Origin: Deltaproteobacteria bacterium
Lineage (GTDB): Bacteria; Desulfobacterota; GWC2-55-46
Direction of reading: 5' to 3'
Assembly (NCBI GenBank): GCA_015075075.1
Contig: JABTVA010000003.1
Coordinates: 1-38,618, forward strand
Length of the DNA: 38,618 nt
A model generated the notes under the pieces. That model saw only the letters and a list, made by a program, of their open reading frames with translations. It had not been told where the DNA came from and did not search any database. Numbering within the stretch: the first letter of the stretch is position 1; each line of letters starts with the position of its first letter. Positions 23,495-33,028 of the stretch are shown here, one piece after another. The position numbers and the translations under genes were made by a program.

Positions 23495-25049
23495 TCAGCC
23501 GCCCCCGTCCCGGAGCGGCCGCCTTCCAGCGCAGCGAGCTTCCCGCCGGAGAGCTCGCTGAAGGGGAAATCCCCCCTGTACGGCACGACCGCAAGGCTCA
23601 CGTCCTTCATCTTCATGTCCCTTATAAGCTCCACGACCTCGCTGTCCGATATAGGGCTCCCTGTCCTCCAGTCTATAGTCTGGAGCTTGATGAGGACCCT
23701 GGCGGGCTCGCCCACGGTCCTGACCGCGTCCTCGGCCATCTTCGTTATCATCTCCCTTATCTCGCCCTCCGTCTTTTCAAGCTCCTCGCCCATCTGCCTG
23801 TGGTAGGCCATTATCGAGAAATAATCGAAGTCGGCCCTGAGCGCCGCGCTCAGGTCCTGGGAAAGCCAGGCGAGCGCGTAAGGCGGGTTCGTGAGGCTCT
23901 CGTACATGAGGTTAATGGCGAACGCGGCCCCGGGCCGCCTTTTCCTTACCGCCTCCTTCAAGCGCCCCGCGACGTCCAGAAGGCGCCTGTTCTTCCACGT
24001 GGCCCACTTCCAGAAAAGGGGCGTGTAATGCACGGCCTCCGAGCCGGGCGCGCGCGCGTAGAGTTCCTCGGGGACGAGCTCTCCGCCGAAGTCCTTTCTG
24101 AAAAGGGCCGCCGCGTGAGACCCGAGCCCCTCGTTGTGCCTGAGGACCATGTCGTCCTGGAAGAGGACCCCGTCTATGTCGTTAAGCGCGAGGTCCGAAT
24201 AGATCCTTTCGAGCCTCTCGACGGCCGCCTCGTTAAAGAGGTCCAGCCCCTTGCACCTGGAATACGCCCTCGCCGAAATGTCGTATGATACGCACGCGAG
24301 CCCCTCGTCGCCCTCGATCCCGTAGTCCGCGTACCGGGTGGTCATCCACGCGAAGACCTTGAGCCCGTTCGCGCGCGCAAGCTCCGTAAGCTTCGGGAGC
24401 ATGTCATCGACTACCGGCGCGTGCTCGGTCGCGAAGTACACGCCCTGACTGGCAGCGGGGTCGGCTGCTGGGTGGTACCTGTCGCCGCTATTGAAGACGC
24501 GGAGTATGACCGTGTCGACGCCCGAAGACTATGAGGCCGCCATCTCGAACCCACCTCGGCGAAGGTCCATGCCCTCGAAGCGCATGGCCTGGACAGCCCT
24601 CAGTCCGGGCCCTTTCTCCCTGAAAAACAGGGCCGGGCCGGGCCAGGCGACAGGCGCTTGCGCTTCTCCAGGGCCTCGAGCATCTTTATTTCAGCGACAA
24701 TCGAGAACGGGCTTTCCGGGAAGTTCGAGATATAGAGCTTCCACTGGGATTCGGCCTCATTGTACCTGCCCGCGAGCATATAGGCCTCTGCCATGCTGAA
24801 CTGGGCCTCGGGCATGAGCGGGCTTCCGGGGAAGTTCTCTATGAACCTTCCGAATTCCCTCAGGGCGCCGTCGTAATTGCCCTCGTCCATCAGGAACTTG
24901 GCATAGTTGAACTGCCCGACGTCGGTGAAGTATTTATTCGAGCCCGCGCCGGCGTCCCCCGGCAGGCCGGGGAACAGGGAGGCCAGGCAGAATATCAAAG
25001 CCGCAATGACGGCGGAGGCCTTAGCCGCCGCGCTTGAAACCGTTTTCAA
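23491..25049 (-). CDS. Exported TPR plus GHL13 (PgaB C-terminal-like) protein, frameshifted
   Basis: The N-terminus has a signal peptide (VSSAAAKASAVIAALIFCLA) and TPR repeats (YAKFLMDEGNYDGALREFGR, AEAYMLAGRYNEAESQWKL). Around 24640-24510 the frame changes and one TAG interrupts, but continuity is clear: LFFREKGPGLRAVQAMRFEG, then GVDTVILRVFNSGDRY joins the long C-terminal frame with GVYFATEHAPVVDDMLPKL, DIDGVLFQDDMVLRHNEG and YFSIMAYHRQM. The latter is the GHL13 glycosidase domain found at the C-terminus of PgaB, which cleaves deacetylated poly-N-acetylglucosamine. The PgaB deacetylase domain is absent. It probably acts in the periplasm or exterior on a biofilm polysaccharide. It opens the operon with crp/fnr, kinase and pfk. 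Confidence 0.7.
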
Positions 25050-25086
25050 TAGCCCGCTCCAGCCGGTAAATTCAGGTTTTATTATA

Positions 25087-26475
25087 TCAAATCGGCCCCT
25101 TCCGGGCCACAGATAAAGAGAAGAGCCCCTCCAGGGCCTCCTTGACCGTTGAAACGCCGTCGAGGGCGATATCCCGGCGCCCCTTCATGCCCTTCAAGCT
25201 GTCCCTGGGCATTATGCACCTCTTGAACCCGAGCTTGGCGGCCTCCCTGATCCTCGGCTCGACCTGGCTTATGGCCCTCACCTCACCGGCCAATCCGACC
25301 TCCCCGAATATGACCGTGCTCGGCTCGATAGGCTTGTCCAGGTAATTGGATGCTATGGCGGCCAGGACGCCCAAATCGACCGCAGGCTCCTCCAGCTTAA
25401 GCCCGCCCGCCACCTTTATGAAGATGTCGTGGTTAGCGAGCTGCACCCCGGCCTTCTTTTCAAGGACCGCGGCAAGGAGCATGACCTTGTTGTAATCCAC
25501 ACCCACGACCGTCCGCCTCGGCATGCCGAAAAGGGTCGGGCAGACGAGCGACTGGACCTCCACGAGTATCGTCCGCGTGCCTTCGAGGCTTGAGACCACG
25601 GCCGAGCCCGAGGCGCCCTCGGGCCTTTCTGCCAGGAATACCTCCGACGGGTTCGAAACCTCCCGGAGCCCCTCCTCCTTCATCTCGAAGACGCCTATCT
25701 CCATGACCGAGCCGAACCTGTTCTTTACGGCCCTCAATATCCTGAAGGCGTGCCCCCGCTCGCCCTCGAAATAAAGGACCGTATCGACCATGTGCTCCAA
25801 GACCTTGGGGCCGGCTATGGCCCCCTCCTTGGTGACGTGTCCGACAAGGAAGACCGGGACTTCCATCGACTTGGCGAGGACGGTCAGCCTGGCCGATATC
25901 TCCCGCACCTGGCTCACGCTGCCGGGAGAGGACTCGAGCGCCTCGGAATAGATGGTCTGCACGGAATCCACCACCACGGCTGCGGGCCGTATCTCCTTGA
26001 ATGCCTCGATTATCCTTTCAACGGAGGTTTCCGGGTAGACCAGGAGGCCGGCGCTCACGGCCCCGAGGCGCTCGCCCCTGAGCCGTATCTGCCTCGAGGA
26101 TTCCTCGCCGGTCACATAGAGGACCTTGAGCCCCTTCACGGCAAGCGCGCTCATGGCCTGAAGGAGTATGGTCGATTTCCCTATGCCCGGGTCGCCGCCG
26201 ATGAGTATCGCGGAGCCCGGCACGATGCCGCCCCCGAGCACCCTGTCGAACTCGGCTATGCCGGTCTGGAGCCTGTCCTCTTCGGTTATGCGGAGAGATG
26301 AAATCGGCTCAGGGTGGGCGGACGACTCAGGGCGCCTCGGGTCGGACTTCTTACGGGGCGCGGCCTTCTCCTCGATGAACGTGTTCCAGCCCCCGCAGTC
26401 AGGGCACTTGCCGAGCCATTTGTATGACGTGTTCCCGCATCCCTGGCAGGAGTATGTCGTCTTTTCCCTGGCCAT
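25087..26475 (-). CDS. radA: DNA repair protein RadA/Sms
   Basis: The 462-residue, full-length protein has a C4 zinc finger with Cys10, Cys13, Cys24 and Cys27, RecA-like core with Walker A IGGDPGIGKST (92-102) and VVVDSVQTIYSE, the RadA-specific KNRFG motif (251-255), and a C-terminal Lon-protease-like domain (KVMLLAAVLEKKAGVQLANH, 'DLGVLAAIASNYLDKPI'). RadA is a DnaB-like helicase that promotes branch migration during recombination. The ribosome site GGAAGG is present. It is divergent from the HEAT/HD-GYP pair and just upstream of the TPR/GHL13 operon on the same strand. Confidence 0.95.
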   Translation of the reverse strand: MAREKTTYSCQGCGNTSYKWLGKCPDCGGWNTFIEEKAAPRKKSDPRRPESSAHPEPISSLRITEEDRLQTGIAEFDRVLGGGIVPGSAILIGGDPGIGKSTILLQAMSALAVKGLKVLYVTGEESSRQIRLRGERLGAVSAGLLVYPETSVERIIEAFKEIRPAAVVVDSVQTIYSEALESSPGSVSQVREISARLTVLAKSMEVPVFLVGHVTKEGAIAGPKVLEHMVDTVLYFEGERGHAFRILRAVKNRFGSVMEIGVFEMKEEGLREVSNPSEVFLAERPEGASGSAVVSSLEGTRTILVEVQSLVCPTLFGMPRRTVVGVDYNKVMLLAAVLEKKAGVQLANHDIFIKVAGGLKLEEPAVDLGVLAAIASNYLDKPIEPSTVIFGEVGLAGEVRAISQVEPRIREAAKLGFKRCIMPRDSLKGMKGRRDIALDGVSTVKEALEGLFSLSVARKGPI

Positions 26476-26530
26476 CTCTTCCTTCCAAAAAACCGACTTG
26501 CGGCAAATTACTCAAGGGCAGGCTTACAGA

Positions 26531-26558
26531 TTGACAAAGACGGCAGTTTTGCTATGAT
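26531..26558 (+). promoter_or_regulatory. Promoter of the HEAT/HD-GYP operon
   Basis: TTGACA (26531-26536), 16-base spacer, TATGAT (26553-26558). Transcription would start near 26565, supporting the ATG at 26588 rather than 26573. Confidence 0.65.
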
Positions 26559-26587
26559 AACCGGGTCAAAATATGGAAGCCCGGGAA

Positions 26588-28173
26588 ATGCCTACAGAAA
26601 CCGACAACTACGCCACCATACTAATGGAACTCATAAAGGCTGTCAAGATGCACAATTTCTATCCGCAGGGGCATCCGCAGCTCGAGTCCGTAATCGAAAA
26701 GTCCTTCCTGCACCTCAAAAAAAGCATAGACAAGACCGGAGAGCTCAAGTGGCGCGTGGACCAGCGCGGCTTCTATTTCGGCAAGGTCCCCTTCGGCGCC
26801 GGAAATACCGAGATCGCCGGCATGGCCAAGAAGCTCTTCTTCAGGAAGGTGAAGGAGATAGCCTTCACCCCGGGGCTGAGGCCCACGGACTTGAAGGTGT
26901 TCATCTCAGCGGTGAACACCGAGCCCGAGGATATACAGGCCAACGGTGGCATCGAAGCCTTCTTTGCCGGCCGCGGCATAGAAGGCATCCTGCTTAACGA
27001 GCAGCGCTATGAAGACATAAAAAAGCTCAAGGCCGAGCTTAAGGACACGGAAAAGGAAGAGGAAAAGGTCGTCACCAACGACCATGCGAAGAAGGCCGGG
27101 GCCTCCGAGCAGAGCAAAAAGGAAGAGGAAGAGAAGCCCAAGGAAGAGGTCCGGGACGAGCCGCTCCATGTGCTCGTCGAGCGGCTTAAGGCCGAGGAGG
27201 ACCCCATAAAATATAACGACCTCGCCGTGAGGATAAAGGAGAAGCTCGAACTCCTCCTCATCGAGGGGAAGACGGACGAGGCCTTCCCGGTCCTCATCGT
27301 CTTATACGAGCATTCGGACAAGTATTCCGGGAAGAGCGCCGCGATAACGGAAGCGGTGCTTGAGGTCCTCAAGGGCCTTCTGACCCCCGAGACGCTCAAG
27401 TACCTCGCCGGCAAAGCCGGCTCTTCTAATGACGAGGCAAACCGGTGGGCGGTGCAGGGCTTGCTCCTTGCGGCAGGCCAGGCCGGCGCCGACGCGCTCC
27501 TGGACGAAATAATAACCGCCCCGGAGGCGGCTGCAAGGAGGAACCTCTTTAACGCCCTCGTGCTCTTCGGCCCGGAGCTCCGCCCCCTTGCCGAGGCCAG
27601 GCTCAAGCACCCGGAATGGTACGTGACGAGGCAGATGGCCGCGCTCCTGGGCGAGATAGGCGGCGAGGAGGCCCTGCCCGCGCTTGAGGCCGCGTACGAC
27701 GACCCCGAGCCCCGCGTGAAAAAAGAGGTCCTCAAGAGCATGGTCAAGATAGGCGGCGGCCGCGTTACCAATTTCATGGTAAAGGTGCTTGATGAAGACG
27801 ACCAGTCCATAGTCGCGCAGGCCATAATCTCGCTCGGGGCGCTTAAAGACGCCTCGGCCGTTGACGCGCTCAAGGACATAGCATTCAAGCGGGAAGGCTT
27901 TGCCGAACCCTCCGACGCCGCGAAGGAAGCGGTCAAGGCCCTCGGCATGATAGGCGACCCGAAGGCGGTTCCGCACCTTGTAAAAATACTTTCGAGGAAG
28001 GTCTGGTTCGGCAAAAAAGCCAACGAGGAGATGCGCTCGATGGCCGCCATGTCCCTCGGCATGATAGGCACCCAGGAGGCGATACAGGCCGTTGGGACGT
28101 TTTCGCCAGCTCGGCAGGCGAGCTATTCATGGCCTGCAAGAGGGTCCTCGACGGAAGAGGAAAAGAGAGATGA
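26588..28173 (+). CDS. HEAT-repeat protein with a YPxGHP N-terminal module
   Basis: Residues 1-140 form a module starting 'YATILMELIKAVKMHNFYPQ' with YPQGHP at 25-30; the next gene begins with a related module. A Lys/Glu-rich charged linker (about 147-195) leads to a helical region and HEAT repeats from about residue 290 ('ALLGEIGGEEALPALEAAYDDPEPRVKKEV', 'AIISLGALKDASAVDALKDI', 'ALGMIGDPKAVPHLVKIL'). No enzyme motif was seen, so it is probably a scaffold. Near 28100 a one-base frameshift seems to have occurred: the as-read frame runs on to 28201 with an odd tail, whereas the neighbouring frame gives FASSAGELFMACKRVLDGRG and stops at 28173, overlapping the next ATG by ATGA. Confidence 0.75.
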
Positions 28174-29432
28174 GCGTAGACAACAGGGAAAACATCCTTA
28201 AGAACATAAACGCCGCCCTAAAAAGCAGAAAACTTTACCCGGCGGGCCACCCGGCCACAACCGCTCCGGTGGCGAAGACCTACGCCCTTCTCGTGGACGA
28301 GCTGAAATCCAGGAACAACCTCGTTATCGCCATCGCAAGCGAGGCGCTCCTCTACGAGGAGGACTTCATCCAGGACGCCGAGAAGCTCTACGCCGACCTC
28401 ATGCAGCACATGGGCGCGAAGAACATCGACGCCATCATCTTCGAGAAAGGGCTTTCTGAGAAGGAGATGGGCTCGCTCTTCGAGATAATGGCCGGCGCCG
28501 ACATAAAGGGCGCGGAGCTCCAGAAGGAGATGTACAACAAGGGCGTGACCCACATAACGCTCAAATCCATGCCCATCGGCAAGCGGAACATCCTTGAGAT
28601 ATACAACGGGGCGGTCGAGGTCGTAAAGAACGTAATGGGCGAGGTCCGGATGGGGAAGATCCCCAAATCCGAGCCCGTCGAGAGCATCATCGGCGAGATG
28701 ACGGACTCGGTCCTCTCGGACCCGAACGCCATGATCGGGCTTACGATGATAAAGAACTACGACAACTACCTTTACAACCATTCGGTGAACGTCTCCATAC
28801 TGTCGCTCTCGCTCGCGAAGTTCATGGGCCTTTCGGACCAGGAGGTACACGACGCCGGCGTCGGCGCGCTCCTCCACGACATCGGGAAGACGGGCGTATC
28901 CGAGCAGATAATCAGGAAGCCCGGGGGGCTCAGTTCCGAGGAATGGGAGAAGATAAAGGAGCACCCTCTGCTCGGCTCGAACATCATAAAGAGGATGGAG
29001 GGGATGAACGAGGCGGTCGGCAGGATAATATACGAGCACCATATAAAGTACGACCACTCCGGCTATCCGCAGACCACTTCGAGCCTCCATCCCCTGAGCC
29101 AGATAATATGCATCTGCGACGCCTATGACGCGCTGACGACGCTCAGGGTCTACCAGAAGCCGCACGACCCGTCGGAGGCCGTAAGGATACTCACGAACTT
29201 CTCCGGCAAGCACTTCAACCCCGAGACATTGAGCGCGTTCGTCCGCATGATGGGCGTCTACCCGGTCGGCACGATGGTAAGGCTTTCGACGAACGAATTG
29301 GGCGTGGTCACGAGACTAAACCAGGAGTCGCCGGAAAGGCCGGTAGTGAAGGTACTCTACGGGAGCGACGGCGTCGAGGCGTTTCCTTACGAGCTCGACT
29401 TCCTCCTCGACGCAGCAGTTCCCCTGACATAA
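28170..29432 (+). CDS. HD-GYP-domain protein (probable c-di-GMP phosphodiesterase)
   Basis: The start MSVDNRENILKN at 28170 is chosen over the longer frame because it overlaps the previous stop (ATGA) and matches the N-terminus of the HEAT protein. Residues 1-140 contain YPAGHP (23-28), as in the preceding protein. The HD-GYP domain follows: NHSVNVSILSLSLA (203-216), LLHDIGKTGV (234-243), EHPLLGSNI (264-272), EHHIKYDHSGYP (289-300) and CDAYDALTT. Metal ligands appear present; the usual HHE is HHI here. It should hydrolyse cyclic di-GMP, in the cytosol, as no membrane segment is present. A strong terminator follows at 29542. Confidence 0.85.
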   Translation: MSVDNRENILKNINAALKSRKLYPAGHPATTAPVAKTYALLVDELKSRNNLVIAIASEALLYEEDFIQDAEKLYADLMQHMGAKNIDAIIFEKGLSEKEMGSLFEIMAGADIKGAELQKEMYNKGVTHITLKSMPIGKRNILEIYNGAVEVVKNVMGEVRMGKIPKSEPVESIIGEMTDSVLSDPNAMIGLTMIKNYDNYLYNHSVNVSILSLSLAKFMGLSDQEVHDAGVGALLHDIGKTGVSEQIIRKPGGLSSEEWEKIKEHPLLGSNIIKRMEGMNEAVGRIIYEHHIKYDHSGYPQTTSSLHPLSQIICICDAYDALTTLRVYQKPHDPSEAVRILTNFSGKHFNPETLSAFVRMMGVYPVGTMVRLSTNELGVVTRLNQESPERPVVKVLYGSDGVEAFPYELDFLLDAAVPLT

Positions 29433-29541
29433 AGGTTACAAACGTAAACCCCTCTTTCACGGCAAACTGACCCGAAGCCTTCTACGAGAGGGAGGCGGCT
29501 GAAGGACAGGGTTGATGTGGTCCGTTCCAGTCTGAAGACAG

Positions 29542-29570
29542 AAAAAGGCAAGCCGGCGGCTTGCCTTTTT
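29542..29570. terminator. Terminator of the HEAT/HD-GYP operon
   Basis: AAAAAGGCAAGCC / GGCTTGCCTTTTT, 13-bp perfect stem with 3-nt loop. A- and T-runs make it usable from either strand, fitting a convergent gene arrangement. Confidence 0.9.
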
Positions 29571-29612
29571 AGCTTTAATTTAACAGTTTGCTAAATAACT
29601 CAAAACCATGTA

Positions 29613-29736
29613 CAGGCTGCTCAAAAAGTCCGAGATGCGCGGAGTCGAAAAATGAGGAATGAGGCGTACTTTTTTTGTACGCCGCAATGACGAATTTTGA
29701 AGACGACAAAGCAGATTGGGCTTTTTCAGCAGCCTG
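29613..29736. repeat. Type A inverted-repeat element, copy A3
   Basis: The ends are CAGGCTGCTCAAAAAG and CTTTTTCAGCAGCCTG. It contains GAGATGCGCGGAGTC and GAATGAGGCGTACTTTTTTT plus GTACGCCGCAATGA, matching A1/A2. It lies between two convergent genes, 6 bp from the HEAT gene stop. Confidence 0.85.
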
Positions 29737-29742
29737 TTAGAT

Positions 29743-30306
29743 TTACCTGTCCATCACGCCGAGGCCCCTGAGGGCTATCGACCTCATCCTCTGGTTGCCG
29801 TTCTTCGCGAAATGCACGAGCGCGTCCTCGGCCCTCTTATCCCCTATCATTGAGACTGCATCAAGCGCGCGCTCCACCACTCCGGCGTCCTTGTGCTTGA
29901 GGGCTTGCACCAGCGGGCCGAGAAGCCTCTGGTCCCTGAACCCGGAGAGCGCCTCGACGACCGCCCTCACCACTATTTCGTTATCGTCCTTGAGGGTATC
30001 GACAAGCGCCTGAAGGGTGGAAGGGTCGCCCAGAGAGCCCAGCGCCCTCGCAGCGGCGGCCCTGACGTCGTCCGAAGGGTCCTTCAGGGCGGATGTGAGC
30101 GCCTCGGCTATGTTCGGGCCCCTCAAGTCCGAGAGGGCGTAGATGACGCGCACCTTCTCGAGCATCGCGCCCGTGGAGAGCTTTTTAAGTAGCTCTTCGA
30201 GCCTGTCCCTCGCCTGGAGCTTCTCAAGCGCCCACGCGGCTGATTTCCTGACCTCCTCGTCGGTCTCCTTGAGCGCGCCGATGAGGAGTTCCTTACGCCT
30301 GTCCAT
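29743..30306 (-). CDS. Small HEAT-repeat (PBS-lyase-type) protein
   Basis: The 187 residues are almost entirely HEAT-like repeats of about 30 residues: LKETDEEVRKSAAWALEKL, LKDPSDDVRAAAARALGSLG, LKDDNEIVVRAVVEALSGF, LKHKDAGVVERALDAVSMIG, ending 'RMRSIALRGLGVMD'. There is no signal peptide or enzymatic motif; it is a protein-binding scaffold. The ribosome site is not obvious. Its start lies 24 bp after the trmFO stop on the same strand, so it is likely co-transcribed. Such repeats are also the core of the protein encoded at 26588, but the YPxGHP module is missing here. Confidence 0.8.
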   Translation of the reverse strand: MDRRKELLIGALKETDEEVRKSAAWALEKLQARDRLEELLKKLSTGAMLEKVRVIYALSDLRGPNIAEALTSALKDPSDDVRAAAARALGSLGDPSTLQALVDTLKDDNEIVVRAVVEALSGFRDQRLLGPLVQALKHKDAGVVERALDAVSMIGDKRAEDALVHFAKNGNQRMRSIALRGLGVMDR

Positions 30307-30330
30307 GCGCTATCTATATCAGAACGGAAA

Positions 30331-31621
30331 TCAAGTTGCAAGGGCTTCGTCAGCCCACCTTCCGAAGTCCTCTACCGCCCTCGCGGCCTGCATCTCCCTC
30401 CTCGTCTTGCCCTCGATATATGGAAGGAGGCCCATGTTGGCGTTCATGGGGGAAAACTCCCCTTCCTTTCCGGAGATGTAGCGCATGAGCGCCCCTGAAA
30501 TGGTGGTGCCGGGCGGGCATACGGGGGTGAGCCCGTTTGCGGACCTCAACGCGTTTATCCCTGCCAGGGCCCCTGACATGGCGGATTCCACGTAGCCTTC
30601 AACGCCGGTTATCTGCCCGGCGAAGAAGAGCCCCGGGGATTTCTTAAGCTCCTGGCCGCATGAAAGGAGCCTCGGGGAGTCCAGGTAGCTATTCCGGTGG
30701 AGCTTCCCAAGCCTCGCGAACTCCGCCATTTCGAGCGCGGGTATCATCCTGAATATCCTTTTCTGCTCCGGATACGCGAGCCTCGTCTGGAAGCCTACCA
30801 TGTTATAGAGCGTGCCGTCCCTGTTCTCGCGCCTTAGCTGCACGACCGCAAAGGGCCTCTTCCCGGTCACGGGGTCGATAAGTCCCACGGGCCGCATGGG
30901 GCCGAAGAGGAGGGTCCTGGGTCCCCTCTCGGCCATGGCCTCTATGGGCATGCAGGCCTCGAAGCTTTCCATCTTCTCGAACTCGCGCGCCCTGGCCCTG
31001 TCCGCCTTCAAAAGCTCTGAATAGAAGGCCTCATACTCGCCCTCGGTAAGGGGGCAGTTGATGTAATCGCCTCCTCCCTTCCCGTAGCGGGAGGCCAGGA
31101 AGGCGCGCTCCATGTCTATGGATTCCGCGTACACTATGGGCGCGACCGCGTCGTAGAAGTTGAGCCCCTTGCCGACGAGCCCTTCAATGGCCGCTGCAAG
31201 GGCGTCGGAGGTGAGCGGTCCTGTCGCCACCACAAGCGGGCGGTCTTCAGGAAGCCCCCTCACCTCTCCCCTTTCCACCTGCACCCCGGCCCGTTCAAGC
31301 CCGGAAGTTACGAATTCCGAGAAGGCGCCCCTGTCTACCGCCAGGGTCTTGCCGGCAGGCACCCTCGTCGCCTCGGCTGCCCTTATTATGATGGAGTCGA
31401 TTGCGCGGAGCTCGGATTTCAGCACCCCCGAGGCGTTATCAAGGCTGTCGGATTTCAGCGAGTTGCTGCAGACAAGCTCGGCCAAAGTCGGCAGGCTATG
31501 CGCGGGAAGAACCTCTCCGGCTTCATCTCGCGGATTACGGCCTTTCCGCCGAGCCTCGATATTGCCAGGCTGCCTCGCACCCTGCAAGCCCGCCGCCTAT
31601 TATGATAATATTCCCGCTCAC
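30331..31621 (-). CDS. trmFO: tRNA (uracil-54-C5)-methyltransferase TrmFO, frameshifted near its start
   Basis: GTG at 31621 (ribosome site GGAGGG) gives SGNIIIIGGGLAGCEAAW, the FAD-binding GxGxxG motif. One indel near 31570 moves the frame to RLGGKAVIREMKPERF, and a second near 31505 to PAHSLPTLAELVCSNSLKSD, after which the frame is clean to the end. Later motifs include PLTEGEYEAFY, FEACMPIEAMAERG, FGPMRPVGL and LFFAGQITGVEGYVESAMSG, all diagnostic of TrmFO, which methylates U54 of tRNA with methylene-tetrahydrofolate and FAD. Length is normal. With both indels corrected the protein is complete, so sequence error is a serious possibility. Confidence 0.9.
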
Positions 31622-31646
31622 GTGCCCTCCAATACATTATGGGCGA

Positions 31647-31883
31647 TCTGATTAATTCGCAAATGCTGCTGTCATTACTGAGCGTGTAGCCGAAGCCCTG
31701 AGTGAAACGAAGGAAGAATCTCGTATTTAGGAAATTCAGCAAGTTACGATTCTTATCTCGCCCCGTCCTGGGGCTCGACCCTTCAGGCTGCCTCGCCAAG
31801 AGCTCGGCATTCAATTTTGCTGTCCTGCAAAATTGTCGGTCGCTGCGCTCCCTCAGAATGCCCAGAAAATAGAATTAATCAGA
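31647..31883. repeat. Type D inverted-repeat element, copy D2
   Basis: The ends are TCTGATTAATTC (31647-31658) and GAATTAATCAGA (31872-31883), perfect complements. The core of about 210 bp contains GAAGGAAGAATCTCG and a facing GATTCTTATCTCG, plus CCTCAGAATG. It is larger than D1 and begins 25 bp upstream of the trmFO start. Confidence 0.8.
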
Positions 31884-32285
31884 CTTTCTTATATTAACGC
31901 CCTGCCTTCTCCTCTTCAAGCCCATGATATGAGCACGCCTCCGGGCACTTGCGGGCCATGATTTTTGTGATAGCTTTTCAGGATGGAGGCATGGTAAGGG
32001 CCCGCGTAGTGATAGCCGCGTGCGGGGTAGCCTTCGCGCCAGCATGGTCGAGGAGGCCAGGCTCCACGGCGTGGCCGGATGGGTAAGAACAACTCTGACG
32101 GCACGGTCGGGCCGTGGTCGAGGGCAAGGAAGGGCCGGTCAAAGAGTGCTCGAATGGTGCCAAAGGGCCGCCGCGCGCGTCGATGACGTGCGGCTTGCAT
32201 GAACCTTTCAAGAACAGGTTCGACGACTTTACCCGCGCTTACCAGGTACGGTACGTACTGAGGACGGACATGACTGTTGATGAAA
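31884..32285. other. Unresolved stretch, possibly decayed genes
   Basis: No complete gene is recognised. On the plus strand a frame ending KNRFDDFTRAYQVRYVLRTD..NEEIYRL (stop at about 32308) looks protein-like over its last 35 residues but breaks down upstream. On the minus strand a frame ending GPQVPGGVLISWA is possible. Given the frameshifted lipoprotein just downstream, indels may have broken a gene here. Confidence 0.3.
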
Positions 32286-32718
32286 ATGAAGAGATATACA
32301 GGCTTTAGGGGACGGCGGCGGGCTCCGGATATTCACTGCCCTTCTCGTAATCATCGCGCTGGCCTACGGCTGCCCGAGGCCAGGGCCGATATGTACCTCG
32401 CGCCCGACGAGAAGGGGGCCGACAGGCTACAAGGCCTTGGCCGGGGCCGGGATAATCGAGAACGGCCAAATGAAAGTCGCGGCCCGCCAGGTACGGAAAG
32501 GCGAGGAAGGCTCGGCCTCCTTGCGAGGCTGCCAGGAAAACTTCATAATAATAGACCTCGTTATCCGGAACACCTCGGATAAGTCGATTATCTACAAGCC
32601 GAACCTGACTTCCCTTACGAACGACGCGATGGACTTCCTGGGGCCGCTCGACTATACCGACCTCTATGATTTCGAGGACTTGACGCGCTCGATGGATCGA
32701 GTTCACGACTCGACGTAA
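32286..32718 (+). pseudogene. Frameshifted small lipoprotein gene
   Basis: In one frame a lipoprotein signal is visible, RIFTALLVIIALAYGC, with lipobox LAYGC. After frame changes come ADMYLAPDEKGAD, then a longer clean frame with AGAGIIENGQMKVAARQV, ENFIIIDLVIRNTSDKSIIY and DYTDLYDFEDLTRSMDRV. The 'LVIRNTSDKSI' stretch resembles the beta-sandwich of proteins with a DUF4352-like fold, but the family is not certain. Its start codon is not evident because of the indels, and the C-terminus may also be shifted. It is convergent with the ANTAR gene at 32756. Confidence 0.5.
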
Positions 32719-32755
32719 CGCTAAGGGAGGTTCGCGCGCTCGTATAAAAACCTTC

Positions 32756-33028
32756 CTATACTGCCTTTCCAGTCAGTACCAGCGCCGCGGTTTCGGCCAG
32801 CTTCTGCCTTTTCTTGCGGCTTTCCCTCACCATAATGCCGAGGGCCTCCTTCTCGCTCAGTCCTTTCTGCTCGACCAATGTCCATTTGGCCTTATTGACC
32901 AGGTTTTTCTCGCCTATTTTTTCCCTTATGACGGCGGCTTCCGATGAGAGGCTTATGTAAGCAGTGCATATCCTCTCGCAGATGCTGCGGGGGAAATTGC
33001 AATTCCCATGCTGGTTGCAGTTCTCCAT
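32756..33028 (-). CDS. ANTAR-only protein 1 (90 aa)
   Basis: After an N-terminus with four cysteines (ENCNQHGNC and ICERIC) comes a helix and an ANTAR domain: NLVNKAKWTLVEQKGLSEKE followed by ALGIMVRESRKKRQKLAETA. The conserved Ala-Lys, Gly-Leu-(S/T)-E and Ala positions of PF03861 are present. ANTAR domains bind RNA hairpins and prevent transcription termination; normally they are attached to a receiver, GAF or NIT sensor, absent here. The cysteine-rich N-terminus could be a small redox or metal sensor (inference). Ribosome site GGAGGG. It is the third gene of the leftward run cytochrome, ANTAR 2, ANTAR 1. Confidence 0.75.
   Translation of the reverse strand: MENCNQHGNCNFPRSICERICTAYISLSSEAAVIREKIGEKNLVNKAKWTLVEQKGLSEKEALGIMVRESRKKRQKLAETAALVLTGKAV

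Noticed and set aside
28218..29213. 331-codon minus-strand frame opposite the HD-GYP gene
   Set aside because: The plus strand encodes an intact HD-GYP protein with all motifs; the antisense frame has none and no ribosome site.
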